Of a DNA stretch of 32,842 nucleotides, positions 10,774 through 22,700 are shown piece after piece (position 1 is the stretch's first letter; the number at the start of each line of letters is the position of its first letter). The notes beneath the pieces are model-generated. The model searched no databases, was not told the origin of the DNA, and was given only the letters and a program-made list of their open reading frames with translations. The stretch lies in the NCBI RefSeq assembly GCF_000611645.1, contig NW_014013380.1, positions 1 through 32,842 on the forward strand, in the 5' to 3' direction. The position numbers and the translations under genes were made by a program. The DNA is from Monoraphidium neglectum. Its lineage: Eukaryota; Chlorophyta; Chlorophyceae; Sphaeropleales; Selenastraceae.

Positions 10774-13313
10774 GTGTGTGTGTTGTGTGTGTGTTGTGTG
10801 TGTGTGCGCGCGCTTGTGTGGGGGGCATATGTGTATGTGCCTGGCCGCTCCAATTGCTGCGACTCCTCTTCTGTGCCGACCTCTCTGACACTTGTCTCAG
10901 CTCACGCCTCCAAACCCTCCGCGGGATGCAACAAAGCCCGAGGATCAAACGCGCACCTCCCGGCGCCACAGCAGCTTGTTCGCCAGCAGATCAAACGCCG
11001 CCAGCTGGCAGTTGGTGCGGGGGTCGTCGCGGGCGTCGCGGGGGGCCCACTCTGAAATGCCAAAGTACGCCACGTCATCCACCACTGTGAGGCCCTTGAG
11101 GAACCTGGAAGGGGTTTGCGGTTGTAAAGGCAAGGATTAGGGGCGGCAAGTGAGCCACCACTGAAGACTTGACACATCAATGCAAGGGCAAACGGGGCGG
11201 TGCATACAAAGCTACCTCGATGTCCAACTTTGCAGCATTGACGGTAGACCACACAGCAGACCAGCGGGGGCTGCGCCGGATGCTGGCGCGACACAGCAGC
11301 TGTCCCCTGAAAGCCGCCAGCTACCGCCCACCCACCTGTTGGGCTCCGGCGCCTTCCACAGCCGCGTGACCTTGGCGCCACCGGCCCCGAGCCTCACAGT
11401 GGACAGGGCTCCATTGTCTGAGTCGAGGAGGATGTAGGCGCCGTGCCACTTGACCAGGCCGTGGGCCTTCTTGCCGACGCCTTGGACGCGGCCGATGATC
11501 TCGGCAGGCTCCTTAGTCGTGTCGACGCGTACGATGTCGCTCTGTGAGAGTTTTGAGACGCATGTCACCATGTATGATTTGCTTGTATTCAAACACTGAT
11601 GGGCAGGTGAATGTGAACCGGACGTGACAGGTGAATCGCAGCTTTGGCCTAAGTTGATTGCACGCAGTGTGCTGCACATCACAACATCGCGGCCCAGTTT
11701 AAGGTCGGCTCCAAGGCTGTGCGTGGTCGTGCAGAGCAGCGCCCACCGATCCGAGGTTGTGCAGGACAACCAGCGTCTCGTTGGCCTGGAAGGGCGCCAG
11801 TGTGTTGGCGTGGTCCTTGAGCGTGAACAGCGCCATCTTGCGCAGCTGCAAGGGAGGGTCACAGGGGTGTGCGGGCGGGGACGGTGCCAGATGAGGCGCA
11901 GTCTGAGTCAGTTGAGGACAAAGCTGGGCGCGAGGACTGATCTCTTGCGTAGCCAGGCCTAGTCGCTCAACACCTCACTGATCATGCTGCAGTTTAGTGA
12001 AGTGACGCGCCAGTCCGTGTCCTCCCCGACGCAACCCATACTCAAAGCCAACCTTCGAGCCGTCACACCGCTATGTTGGCCCATTCGATAATCAGGAGGA
12101 TTACCCACCAGCGTCATCGAGGGGAAGTGGTACTCCAGGATCTGGCCGTTCCCGGTGTCGCACACGTACACCCTGTCGCCAGACCGCACCACGTCATGCG
12201 TGAAGCGCGACGGCGTCTGCATGCGCCGCAGCTCGGCACCTGGTAAACAGGTTGCCAAGTGGCGCGTCAAATACGGCTTGGCTTGCGGTGGGAGAGGCAC
12301 GAGAAAATGCAGCCAGGCCAAAGTTCCAGAACCCAAACCCTCGCACCTGCGCAGGCAGCAAGACGGAGACTGCGGCCAGCTGGTCCTGACTGCCGAACTC
12401 AGAACATTTTGGGTCCCATTGTAGGGCAGCGACAGCCCCACCCACCTGTCTGCAGGTCAAACTCCACCAGGTACTCCTGGCTGGTGGTGGGGCGCCAGTT
12501 GTGGGGCCGCACGGCAGTCCACACGCTGGTGGCGGGAGAGCCCGCCCCAGGGAACATGCCGTAATGAACACCCTGCGGGGGCATCAAGGCGCACGGGGGA
12601 CACAGGCAAGGCGTCAAGGCGTGACGATAACCACCCAAGAGCGACGGCGAGTCCAGCAAGGCGTGCATGGACGGGCAGCAGAGGCAGCTGAGGGTCAGGG
12701 TGGCCATGGACAGTGATAAATTTGGGCCACTGCCGCCCAATCGATCACCACGGCCTGGCGTAACCCTGCCCACCTCGCCCTCGTGGATGACAACAGACTC
12801 GTCGGTGACGGGGTCGTACCACAGCAGGCGGCTGTGCGACGCCAGCATCAGGGCGCGGGGCGGGATGGGCGGCAGCCGCCTTCCCACGGCCGCAGCTGCC
12901 GGCTCCGGTACTGCAGCCTCTTCGGTGCTGGCAACATCTACAGCCTCAAAGGTGGGCTCCTCTTCAGTTATGCTGCCTGCATCAGCCTGCTCGCCCACAA
13001 TTTCTGCGAGATCGATGGCACGGTTTCCGCTGCCGTCGGCGGCGTCTGCGCTGCCCCTGGCGCCGCGTTCCGCCATCGATGAGAGGTCGCTCACTGCGGC
13101 GCTGCTGCTGCCGCTGCCGCCGTGCGGCTTCCAGGTGCCGGCCTTTCCAGTGACGCGGTAGACTGTTTCAAAGTGGTAAACACCGGTTATGGCGACCGCC
13201 GCTGCCAGCCAGAGCATGACCAGGCCCAAGCGGCGCGAGCGCCCCTTGCGCTGCGGGCGCGTCGTGACGCCGCCCAAGAGGTCGTTCACGCGGGATTTGG
13301 GAGAGTACCCCAT
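8009..13313 (-). CDS. Membrane-anchored propeller-like protein with Asp/Asn beta-hydroxylase-like domain
   Basis: Exons (minus): 13313-12774, 12572-12446, 12239-12109, 11845-11747, 11541-11336, 11104-10957, 10700-10439, 10350-10099, 9874-9623, 9335-9138, 8849-8796 and 8554-8009, about 938 residues. A basic N-terminus and one hydrophobic segment (residues 29-46, LGLVMLWLAAAVAITGVY) suggest a type II signal anchor and a lumenal body. A Gly/Ser/Ala/Glu-rich linker follows. Next come beta-rich, NHL/propeller-like segments, for example SRLLWYDPVTDE, VYVCDTGNGQILEY and AYILLDSDNG. The C-terminal third matches the 2-oxoglutarate/Fe(II) aspartyl/asparaginyl hydroxylase family: HVD (about 701-703) and His760 in VPHRVANTG as iron ligands, and Arg770 in ERVHLVVD for 2-oxoglutarate. 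A poly-Ala tail and a Gln/Leu helix end the protein. Exons 7 and 8 each need one extra base to stay in frame (near 10530 and 10235). The exon 7 donor (gtatcc) and the exon 8 ends are the least certain. The substrate is unknown. Confidence 0.75.
10713..10810. repeat. GT (CA in sense) microsatellite in the dioxygenase gene
   Basis: A GT array on the + strand, pure over roughly 10735-10770, lies in intron 6 (10956-10701). It ends about a dozen bases from the exon 7 acceptor. Confidence 0.95.
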
Positions 13314-13957
13314 GGTTGCTGCGCCTTATATTACTTATCGACAGCAGGGATATACGCTGTCTTCAAAAGTGGGACGAGGGGCTACACCTACCGACTGCTA
13401 CCATGTAACCGATCTACACTGGCAGACGCTCATACTTAGATAAACGTCGGCTGCTTTTTCCACTGAGAGCTGTGGATGGTGCTCGCAATTCCTGCGCTGC
13501 ACTCGTCCCAGGACGGTTGCACGCGGCCCAGCGAGAATTACAGAACGGAGTCATGGCGCGTGACGTGCAGCCTGCAAAGCAGCCCACGCAAGCAAGTGAC
13601 AGACGAAATTTTACGTCATGCAAAGCTTCGCAATTTCAATGCTGGAGGGCGCAGGCGCCGCTGGCCACGGTGGTGCGCCCGCCGCAGCCAGCAGCGTTCT
13701 CCATCTGGCTCGTGCCTTCATGAGAGTGCATTGTTTGCAGCGCCCTTCAGGATAGATGTGCCCAGGACGAGCGCATTAAATCGTGAGCACAAAAAACATG
13801 ATTTGTGGCTCGATGACACAGCAGCACCGATTGAGATGAGGGTCTAAGGATACTCAGGGTCCGCTCGCAGCAGACCGCCATGATGCACTGCTGCTTTGCC
13901 GGCGGGGCAAAAACACGGCAATACTGCACGACCCGCAGGCTGCAGTGCAGCAGCGCA
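13314..13957. other. Intergenic region: MnmE 3' UTR and dioxygenase-gene promoter
   Basis: Both flanking genes run on the minus strand. The part near 13540 carries the MnmE poly(A)-type signal, and the part near 13314-13500 should hold the promoter and leader of the dioxygenase gene. I see no further gene. Confidence 0.45.
13538..13542 (-). terminator. TGTAA polyadenylation-type signal
   Basis: TTACA on the + strand, about 416 bases past the MnmE stop at 13958. It would give a long but plausible 3' UTR. Confidence 0.35.
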
Positions 13958-16900
13958 TCACTTCCCAAGGCAAAACCTGCAGGCATGGGGCGTTTTGCAA
14001 AGGTTGGCGAGGTGGCCGCTCAGCAGAGGACCAGGCCAGAAGCCAAAACCCGCTCTCTGCACCAACAGTTGCCCAGCGGCCCCGCCATGACTCTGCTCAT
14101 GGCCACCTCAACCTGCTCGCATGCACAATCGTCCTCCCTGAAAACACACACACACACGCACACACACACGCACGCACGCACGCACGCACACACGCACGCA
14201 CGCACACATACAACTCACACCCAATGTACAGGGTGAGCATCACAATTGCAAGCACTGCGCAGCACACACAGGCGTCTGCAACCATTGCACACGGCACGGC
14301 ACACCACTGTGTGCGCATGCCCGAAAAATACATGCCCCCCCCGCGCTGCCCCCCACCTGCTGAAAACGCTGTCCAGCACTTCTTCTGCCACCTCATCGCC
14401 GCTGACCTCCCCCAGGGCTATGGCCGCTGCGCGCAGGTCAATGGTCCAGCAGTCGTAAGGCAAACCCTCTTGGACGGACTGGGACACCTGAGAGGGTGTG
14501 TGTGTAAATGTGTTGGTGTGTCAGTATATGTGTGTACAGGGCCGTCCGTGCAAGCGGGCATGCGTGTGTGCTCATGAGGGTGTGCGCGCTCTTGACATGC
14601 CGTGCGTATGCTGGCGCACGCATGTGTGCGTCCGGCATTCTTGCATGCGAGACAGTCGCGTGTGTGCGTGTAGATGCTGAGGGGTGCTCATGTTGGTGTG
14701 CAGAGGGCTGCGTCCCCGCGTGTGCGTACACAAGTGTGCATGCACGCATGCGCGTGAGCGCCCGTACATGCAGGAAATGATTCCGAGGAAAAATTGACAG
14801 GGCGGCGCAAAGAACGTCTATCCAGGCATTCTCCCACGAAGCCCTGGCTCTTTCCAACCGCACGCGGCCCAACCACCGCCCCCCCCTGCTCACCCCCATA
14901 AGCGCCTCATGCGCCCTGACCAGCGCCTCGGCCTGGCGCTCGTTGACGGCCCATGACACGCCGCCAGACGCCAGCTGCGGGGCCCCTGCCAGCTGCGTGC
15001 GCAAGAAATGCGCACGGCAGAGGGACGCGCGCAGCAGAGGAAGGGGTGTAAAAAGAAGAAGGAAAGTCACCAGCGGGGCCCAGCTCTGCTTTCGAGGTGT
15101 TAGCTCCCTCGGCGTGGTGCAAGTTCAAACCGTGGATGGAAGCACCTGCTGCGCTGCATCGTGGGCTTGCCCCAATACTGCAACCTTTGCGCCGGCCCCA
15201 TACCACGACATCCTCAGTGCCCATTTGGCAGTGCCAGTCAGGGCATTTGGATGCCAGCTGGCCTCCAACAAGATCTCATGCAGCAACACGGCAGCCTGCC
15301 CCACTCCAAACGACACAACGCCGTACTGCACGATCAAGCACCACAGCACGGCACAACCCCACAACCCCAACCCCCTCACGGCCGCATGCGGCGGCCTGGC
15401 CACACGCCCACCTGCAGGATTGCCTCTTCTAGGCTCCCCAGCCCGTCCCTGCTGACCGCGCAGGTCCGCACCACAGAGCGAAACGCCTCTTTCACCGGCA
15501 GGGGCAGGGGCACCTCCTGGTTGCCTGCGGCGATGCGGGGTTTAGGGTCGGGCAGCATGGATCGGGGTTCAGGCCGGGTGGGGAGCCGAGGCAAGAGGGG
15601 GGGGGACAAGGAAGGAGGTGGAGGACGAAAAGGGGGAGCATGGGCAGCAATGGGGACGCGTGCGAGAGTGTTTGGGGACGCGCGGAGGGGTGCCTCCGGC
15701 ATAGGATGGCGTGATTGGGCTGAACGAGGGAGGGGGTGATCAAATAGGGGTGGGTGCTTGGGTGTGGTGAGGGGGAGGTGAGGGACATGCTTGATTGCCG
15801 GCTAGCGCGTTGAACGGGACAGGATGGGCGAGGCTCAAGGCGCGGCGTGGCAGGGAGGTGGGCAGGGCCACCCCTTGTTGTAGTGTGATGAGAAGTGATG
15901 ACAGGAAGGGGCATTACCGTAAGGATGTTGCAAACCGGGAGAGGAGTGGGAAATGACAAGTTGAATGTAGCAGAGCCACGAGAGGTTCGTGTCTTGGCAA
16001 CCAAGCACTCAGCCGCAGCGGCAGGACAAATCCAGACAGCTGGGCTCGCCGCAAAGCGGCAGCGATTCTGCACGGCTCGACCGCAGATGCAAAGACGCAT
16101 GCACAGGAACGCAGGTGTGAGGACCAGGGTGCGAATCTCGTGCCCCCGTCACCTTCCAATGAACCAGCCACCAGTCCCTCTCACAAATCCCCCACCTGCC
16201 AGGTCGGCCTTGTTGGCCACCAGCAGCGACATGCCCTTAACGCGGCACGACCTCGTGCCCGGCCCCTTGCCCCAGAGGTCTGAGTAGATGACCTGATCGG
16301 CCTCAGTCCAGCCCGCCGATGCATCCACCACCTACGGCGCGACCCCCAGCGGCAGCCGCGGCGGCGGCGCATGAGGTAAGGTAAGCACTCTGAGGCTGGA
16401 CAGCACAGCCGCGTTTGCGGGATCCACGCTGAGGTGAGTGCGGCAAGGCGCCCGCGCATCCCGTCCCGCCTAACGCGCACGTGGCTCCGCCGAGCCACCT
16501 CATCTCATCGCGGCAGCAAGGCCTGGGAGGCAGATTCAAGGCCGATCCATTCTGTCTCGGCGCATTGCCATCCTCGCGCGGCTGTCTGTCATCGCGCACC
16601 ATCAGCACAATGTCAGCGTTCGAGGCCGCGGCCTGGCTCCTGCCAACCCCGATGGCCTCCACCTCATCGGTCGAGTCCCGGATGCCGGCTGTGTCGAGCA
16701 GCGTGAGGGGGACGCCGCCCACCACCAGGTCTGGGGGTTTGCAGAGTGTAGGTGGGGTGAGGTGGCGGCGGGTGAGGGCATCGTGTTGCGTTGTGGTTGA
16801 CGTGGCATTGGCAGAGCGGGGTGGCCGTCCCCTGGCGAGAGCAAATTGTCACAGGGGCGGCAGTGTGGGTAGAGGGCCAGCGGTTCTGATCGCTTTGAGG

Positions 16901-19320
16901 CATGAAGGCCTCAGATGTGCACGCACATGTGCGCGCGTGTATATGGACACACATACACACACATACACACACACTTGCACACACACCCACACTTGCACAC
17001 ACACATACACACACACGCAAGAGCATGCGCGTGCACACATACACATGCATGAATAAACATGCGTACGCAAGGGTTCATCACACGACACAAGTGCGCCACA
17101 AGGGGTGAGCCAGCATAAGAACACACCCGCTTCCAACACATCCCGCGTGGTGCCGGCGATGTCTGTGACAATGGCCCGGTCCGTCCGCGTCCACGCGTTG
17201 AGCAGCGAAGATTTCCCCACATTAGGCCGCCCAACGATCGCCACCTGTCAGGGGCGGCAATTCAAGCGTGAGCAGACATCTGGAGCAGCGACACCCAGCC
17301 ACTTGGGCCGCAAAGCATGCACCTAACCCACTCCCTCGCCTGCCAGAGGCGGCTGGAAGTGAGAGCGGTCCCCCAAAAATACAGGCTACTGTCCAATGCA
17401 CGACAGGCTTGAGCGGCGACACCGCGCCTCCCCTCCTCCCACGCGCGCCGGCCGCGCGCCTGCAGGCCGTTGCGCAGCAGCGCGCCCTGCCGCGCCGTGC
17501 GCAGCGCCGCCTCGATGTCCCGCTGCAGCGCCGCCACGTCGCGCTTCACTGCGTCTGTGTCCAGCGGCCCCAGGTCCTCCTCGAAATCGATGCGGGCCTC
17601 AACCTCCACCAGCACGTCCAGGACGCCCTCCCTGGGCCAGATCAGATCATCAGATCAGGTCGCAAAATCAGATCACGAGATCAGACCCTCGTGCCACGCC
17701 GCCACGACAGAAACCGGGCGGCGCGAGGCGGCGCGGTTCACCGTTGAGGATGCGGCGTGCGAGGCGCGAGGTGCGAGCTCCTGCCGACCAAGCGCTGTAT
17801 TGAACCCCGCCCCAAGCACCCGCCCTCAGGCCGCCCTGCGGGCCTGCAGCGCTCGGCTGGCGCCCGGCGCGCCGCCTGAAGCTTTGAAGCCGGCACCCCT
17901 GTGGCGTCCGATGGCCACTGCGCCCCCCTCTACGGCCTGCCTCCCGTCCCCTTCTGCCCCGTGAATGCCTCCCACGAAACACCCCTCCCCCCGAACCTAA
18001 CCCTGCCCCAACCTGATTTGCCGGACCTCCTGCCCCACGCCGCCCCTGAGCCCGGCGAGCGCGCTGTCCGCCGCCGCCGCCGTCCGCGCCTCCACCAGCT
18101 GCATCACAGACTCCGCCTGGCTCAGGTCCAGGCGGCCATTCAGGAAGGCCCGCAGCGTGAATTCTCCGGGCCGTGCCGGCCGCGCGCCTGCCTCGATCGC
18201 GGCGCGCAGCACGCGGCGGCAGCAGACGGGGCCACCGTGAACTTGGAGCTCGATGACGTCCTCGCGTGTGTACGACCTGGCAGGAATTCACGGCGGGAAG
18301 TTCAGGGGTCCGGCCACGCAGGGGTGTTTGAGGGCCGGCTGCTGCGATCGTGAGGCACGGTTGCAAGGGCTGCTGCAATGCAAAGAAACCGTAGGAGAGC
18401 CCGAGCCAGCAGGGCGGTCTGAGCAGCTGCTGAGCAGTTATGGTTAAGGGCAACCGCGCAACGTATTGGCAGGGATGGTGACTAGCCAAGGGACCCAGGT
18501 GAACCTACTGCTGATCTTACGGTCCATCGCCCCCCCCCCCGGCCCTGCAAACCTGGGCGCCAGCATGGGGACGAGCACCGCTTCATCGATGACGTCACCA
18601 TTGCCATCCACGATGGTCCCGTAGTAAACCCTGTGGCTCTCCGGCTTCCAGCCAAACTTGAAGCGGCCCCCAGGCCAGAACACCGCTGCCGCAATGCGGG
18701 TCGCGTCGGCGCCGCTGATGCGGATAATAGCCACAGACCCATGTGCAGTGACTCCTGGGGCGGTTGGATTCGAGAGCGAGCCATTTGCACGGCGCCTGGC
18801 CGACTTGTGTTGCGGGGAAATTTTGTACTTTTACACGCGTGACCGCGCCCACACACAGACAGACGCCAACGAATTCAATGTCGGTCAATCCTTTCGTTTG
18901 CACGCAGAGAGTGCCTCGGTGGCGGCTGCAGGGTGTGTGGACGAGTGCTCACCTGTCACAACCGCAGCAATCGTATCCTCGCCGGCTGTTGTAAGGCCCC
19001 AGTCCCTGGCATCACCGCGGCCGCTTGTAGATGGGCCCTCAGCACTGGCGGGGTGCTCTTCCACCGGCGTGCCGTCGCCAGCCGCAGTCACCGCTGCATT
19101 GTGAACAGAGCCGGCAGCGCCCGTGAGACGCGGTGAAACACGTCACGCGCCAACGAGCAGCAACTTGTATGTTTGACTTGCCTCCATGCTGACCTTGATG
19201 TTGCGAGTTTGGCCTCGCAGCTTTGCTGCTACGAGTGCAGTAATGGTTCGGGGTGTGCGCCACCCGCAGGCGCGGTGATGTGGCGAGTCCACCACGCAAT
19301 CTCCTAGTAATGACACTCAT
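13958..19320 (-). CDS. mnmE: tRNA modification GTPase MnmE (TrmE/MSS1), organellar
   Basis: With its partner MnmG, MnmE adds the (carboxymethyl)aminomethyl group to wobble uridine U34 of certain tRNAs. Exons (minus): 19320-19194 (or 19182), 19093-18953, 18754-18553, 18276-18013, 17631-17460, 17244-17127, 16730-16600, 16331-16196, 15524-15412, 14992-14894, 14487-14357 and 13976-13958; 550 or 554 residues. All junctions keep frame. The first exon is Arg/Ser/Thr-rich and poor in acids, like an organelle transit peptide. The N-terminal folate-binding domain follows ([34 protein letters not shown]). G-domain motifs: G1 GRPNVGKS (307-314), G2 AGTTRD, G3 DTAG (354-357), G4 NKAD (425-428). The C-terminal FCLGK, with the catalytic Cys547, comes from a 19-base last exon. 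Intron 5 needs a GC donor (CAG|GCGCGC). For exon 1, donors gtcagc and gcaagt are both in phase. Bacterial MnmE is about 455 residues; the excess is mainly the transit peptide. Confidence 0.95.
14144..14209. repeat. CA/CG-type microsatellite in MnmE intron 11
   Basis: CACACA grading into CACG repeats on the + strand, within the last intron (14356-13977). In the sense direction it reads GTGC/GT. Confidence 0.9.
14495..14760. repeat. Degenerate GT/GC-rich simple sequence in MnmE intron 10
   Basis: A long purine-pyrimidine alternating stretch of GTGTG, GCGTG and CATGC steps, much eroded. It fills most of intron 10 (14893-14488). Confidence 0.7.
16947..17048. repeat. CA microsatellite in MnmE intron 6
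   Basis: CA repeats interrupted by TA and TTG steps, within intron 6 (17126-16731), between the exons for the G2 and G3 GTPase motifs. Confidence 0.95.
17638..17687. repeat. Clustered AGATCA units in MnmE intron 4
   Basis: The hexamer AGATCA or close variants recurs about six times in 50 bases, immediately upstream (sense) of the exon 5 acceptor. GATC is palindromic, so the cluster reads alike on both strands. Confidence 0.75.
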
Positions 19321-19721
19321 TTACAAGGGCTGAGGGCAGATCAGATCGGCCAGGCTTCGCTCTGGTGAATCGATGGATGTCTTGTACGGTAAGCACAGTA
19401 TCATATTATATCATAGTACGGTAATGGTAACAGCAATCATACAACGGATAAAATACAGTAGTATGATATCACATTCTTTCCTCGTCCCGGCGTGATCTTG
19501 CCTGGCATGGTCTGCGCGGCAACGAAAGTGAAAGTCCGGAGCACTCGGTTGCATAGCAGCAGCATACAGTTCAAATAATCATACAGCATCTAGCCCCGTG
19601 CTAGCTCGAAGCTATTGGGCCCCTATTGTGGATGGCTGCTGCGAAGCGCCCGTGCCGGGGCCGCCCAGGTTGAGACGGGCTCATTACAGCAGCGGCCAGC
19701 AGCGCGCGGCGCAGCAGCGCC
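19321..19721. promoter_or_regulatory. Divergent MnmE/BBS9 promoter region with AT-rich core
   Basis: These 401 bases separate the ATG codons of two divergent genes and must hold both promoters. The part from about 19380 to 19475 is strikingly AT-rich against its surroundings. It holds a direct repeat of gtacggtaa (near 19385 and 19418) and several TATCATA/TATGATA words that pair with each other. The TATA-like words cannot be assigned to one gene from sequence alone. Confidence 0.5.
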
Positions 19722-22700
19722 ATGTCGCTGTTCGGCAGCAGAGAGTGGTGGGCGGCGCGGCTGGGGGATAGCGAGGAGTTTGACCAGCGCTCCCTGTGCG
19801 TCGCCAACATCGACAACGACCCATCTGGCGCGGGTGCGGTGCAGACCGCGGCGTCCGCCGCAGCGGCGTGCATGGCGATGCATGGACCATGCGCATGACC
19901 TCCCTTTAGAGTTGCACCGCACCATGCGCATGCGCGTGGGCCATGCCGGCCCATCGCCCGCCTAGCGCACGCATGGCCGCGCCTTTCTGCTCGTTGCCGA
20001 GCATCGTGTAGCCGAGGATCGCAGCACCTCACGCACGACCTCGCGCAGCCAAGATCGTGACGGCCAGCCTGCAGGGCGTGCTGCGGGTCCACCTGCCCCA
20101 CGGCCGAGACTTCCGGGTGGAGGACTGCCTGTTGGAATCGCAGCTGGAATCAGGCATCCTGCAAATCGAGGCCGGCCGCTTTGCAGGGTGCGGGGGCCCG
20201 CGCGCGCAAGCCGCGGTTGTCCTCCGGCGTACGCGCGCTGCGGCCGACCCTGCCCGCGCGTGCAACCGTGGCAGCGGCCAGCCGTCTGGCAAGGAGCGCG
20301 GTGTAAGCAGGGGTTGACATCTGAAAAGTGCCCGCTGCAACACGTGCAGGGGGCAGGCTGGCCTGTGCCTAGCGGTCCTGTTCCCCCGCAAGCTGGCTGT
20401 CCTCAGGTTTGAGGCATCAGGTTCCAGCTTCCTGCAGGTGCGACAATGCACATGCAGCCGGCGCGCGGGGCGTTGTTCGCCACGTACGGCTGCAGCACGC
20501 GTGACGTGTCGTGTTGGGGCATTGCATGCATGTGCTGTTGTCGCGGCCGTCATGGATACACGATCGCACGCGAAGTGGCCGCGCGCCGGTGCAAGGTGCT
20601 CTGTGTGCGCTTTTATGCCTGTGGGAATGCGCAGGTCACGCGGCTGTTTGAGCACCAACTGGAACACACCGCCGCCAACATGGCAGTGGGGGCATTTGGC
20701 AGTGGCAAATCTGGTGCGCATGATTGCAACCTGTGCCCCGCTGCCAGCTCAACCGCCGTTTGCCGCTTGCGGGCTGTGTTGCAATGCAGGGCAGCCGTCA
20801 GCGCTAGAGTCTTGCTGTGCTCCCGCAGCCCCAGCACTTACAGGCTAGGCCCCCCGTCAGAGCCACAAAGCGGATAACCCCGTGCACAAAAACTGGGCGC
20901 AGGCCTGGATGCCATCTGCGTCCAGTCGTACGACGGCCAGCTGTCGTTTTTCGAGGCGGAGGTGGCGGCGTTCAGCCGCTTCTTGCCAAACTTCCTGATC
21001 CCCGGGCCCCTCTGCTACTGGTGTGCAAGGCGGGGTTTCCCAGCTCAAACTGCAACTGCACCACCAGCCTGCTTCTTGCCCTCCTGCCTTGAGTACAAGG
21101 GCGTTGAGGCGGGCCACTGCGGCGACCTTCGCGCCTGGGGTATCAATGATCAAAGACAACCCCTGATTGGCGCGCACGCGCAAAGGCGCATGTGTGTCCC
21201 CAAGCGTTGTGAGTATGCTCACATAATCCCCCTCTTCCCACAGCCCTGCAACAGACAGCTTTGTGACTTGCAACGCGGCACTGGAGCTTGAGAGTTACCG
21301 ATACAGCGTGCTGGCCGCAGCCGCAGCCGGCAGGGAGCCCGGTGCGCATGATTCACACCTGCCGGCCCCGCTCACTGCGCTACCCGGCGCGCCGCCGCCT
21401 GCCTCGCACTTGGGCAGCTGAACAGTTCTCCCTGCCTGTCCCGCTTTTCGGTGGTGCTCTGGCTGTCTGTGCTCACAGTTTCCCCCTGCGCTGCCGCTCC
21501 AACCGGCTGCTTGCTGGCTCGCATGCGTCCGCAGCCGGCGCGCCTGCGCCTGGCGCAGGTGCCTCCAAGCGCGTGTACGCGGACTGGCGCCTGGTGCTTG
21601 GCGAGACTGCCGTGGACATCTGCCTGGCGCGCGTGCCTTTCAACGAGAACGCGTCAGCTGCGGCCAGCGCCACGTCAGCGGGCGCTGCGGGCCGCGGGGA
21701 CGCCCTAGGCGCCTTCGCGTCGTCCTCGTCAGCAGCGGCGAGGCAGGAGTTGCTGGTTGTCTGCGAGCACAGCCTGTTTGTGGTGTCGTCCCTGGGCGGG
21801 CAGCTGCTGCTGCAGCGCCGTCTGGAGTATCACCCGGCGTGCTGCTGGCCCTACCCAGCGCCGCCCGATCCGGCCGGCTCGAGCGGTGCCGGCGGCGCGG
21901 CAGACAGCCTGCTGGTCTCGACGCACACGCGGGCGCTGCTGGTGTACCAAGGGTCTGCACTGGCATGGGCGGCGCGGCTGGACCTGCAGCCCGTAGCGCT
22001 GAGGGTGGCCGAGCTGGGGGGTGTGAAGGGCCTCATCGTCGCGCTGGACGATGCAGGTGGGGGCCTCATTGGCCGCCCGCATCGCGCGCGGCGCAGCGAA
22101 CTGCCGGCCGCGCGCCACGTCTGAGCAGCAGGGACCAGCAACGCGTGTCTAAAGGACCCGAGCTCGCGTCACGACGGCCGCCTCGAACCGCGCACGTGCC
22201 CGCGCTGGCACCCTCTCGCCTCCTCTCCAGGCCGCCTTGCTGCACTGTACCTGGGCACGGACCCGCCCAGCGCCGCCGTCGCAGCCGCGGGGGACGCGCG
22301 GCCGCTGGACTATGCTGGGATGGACGCGGAGCACAGGAGCCTCCTTGCGGCGATACGCGCGGCCGGGGGCGCGGGCGGCGCGGCGCTGGCGGTGAGCGTC
22401 CTAAGCCAGATCTCGCCGCTTCGCTCATGCTTGGTCGGGTCGGCATGCTGCGAGCGAGGGGCCGTGTCTTTGCACATCTGCCAGCGCGGTTGAAGCTTTC
22501 TTTAAGAGTGACGTGTGCACACGCTGCCTCGGACGCGCCTGCGCAGGAGGGAGCCGCAGCAGCTGCTGCGGCGGCCGCCGCGGCGGGGCGGGTCATGATC
22601 AAGGCGCAGGTGCCGAGCCGGCTCGATGACCTGGATGCCGGGAGCAGCGGGTTTGCCGGGCTGGGCGGGGGCGCAGGCGGGGGCGCGCGGCAGGTGACGG

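Noticed and set aside
18755..18790. tRNA-like T-loop string (ggattcgag)
   Set aside because: No acceptor or anticodon stem pairs around it, and it overlaps the start of MnmE exon 3 and the adjacent intron 2.
22066..22602. 178-residue Ala/Arg-rich minus-strand open frame
   Set aside because: It is antisense to BBS9 exons 8 and 9 and their introns and arises from high GC content.
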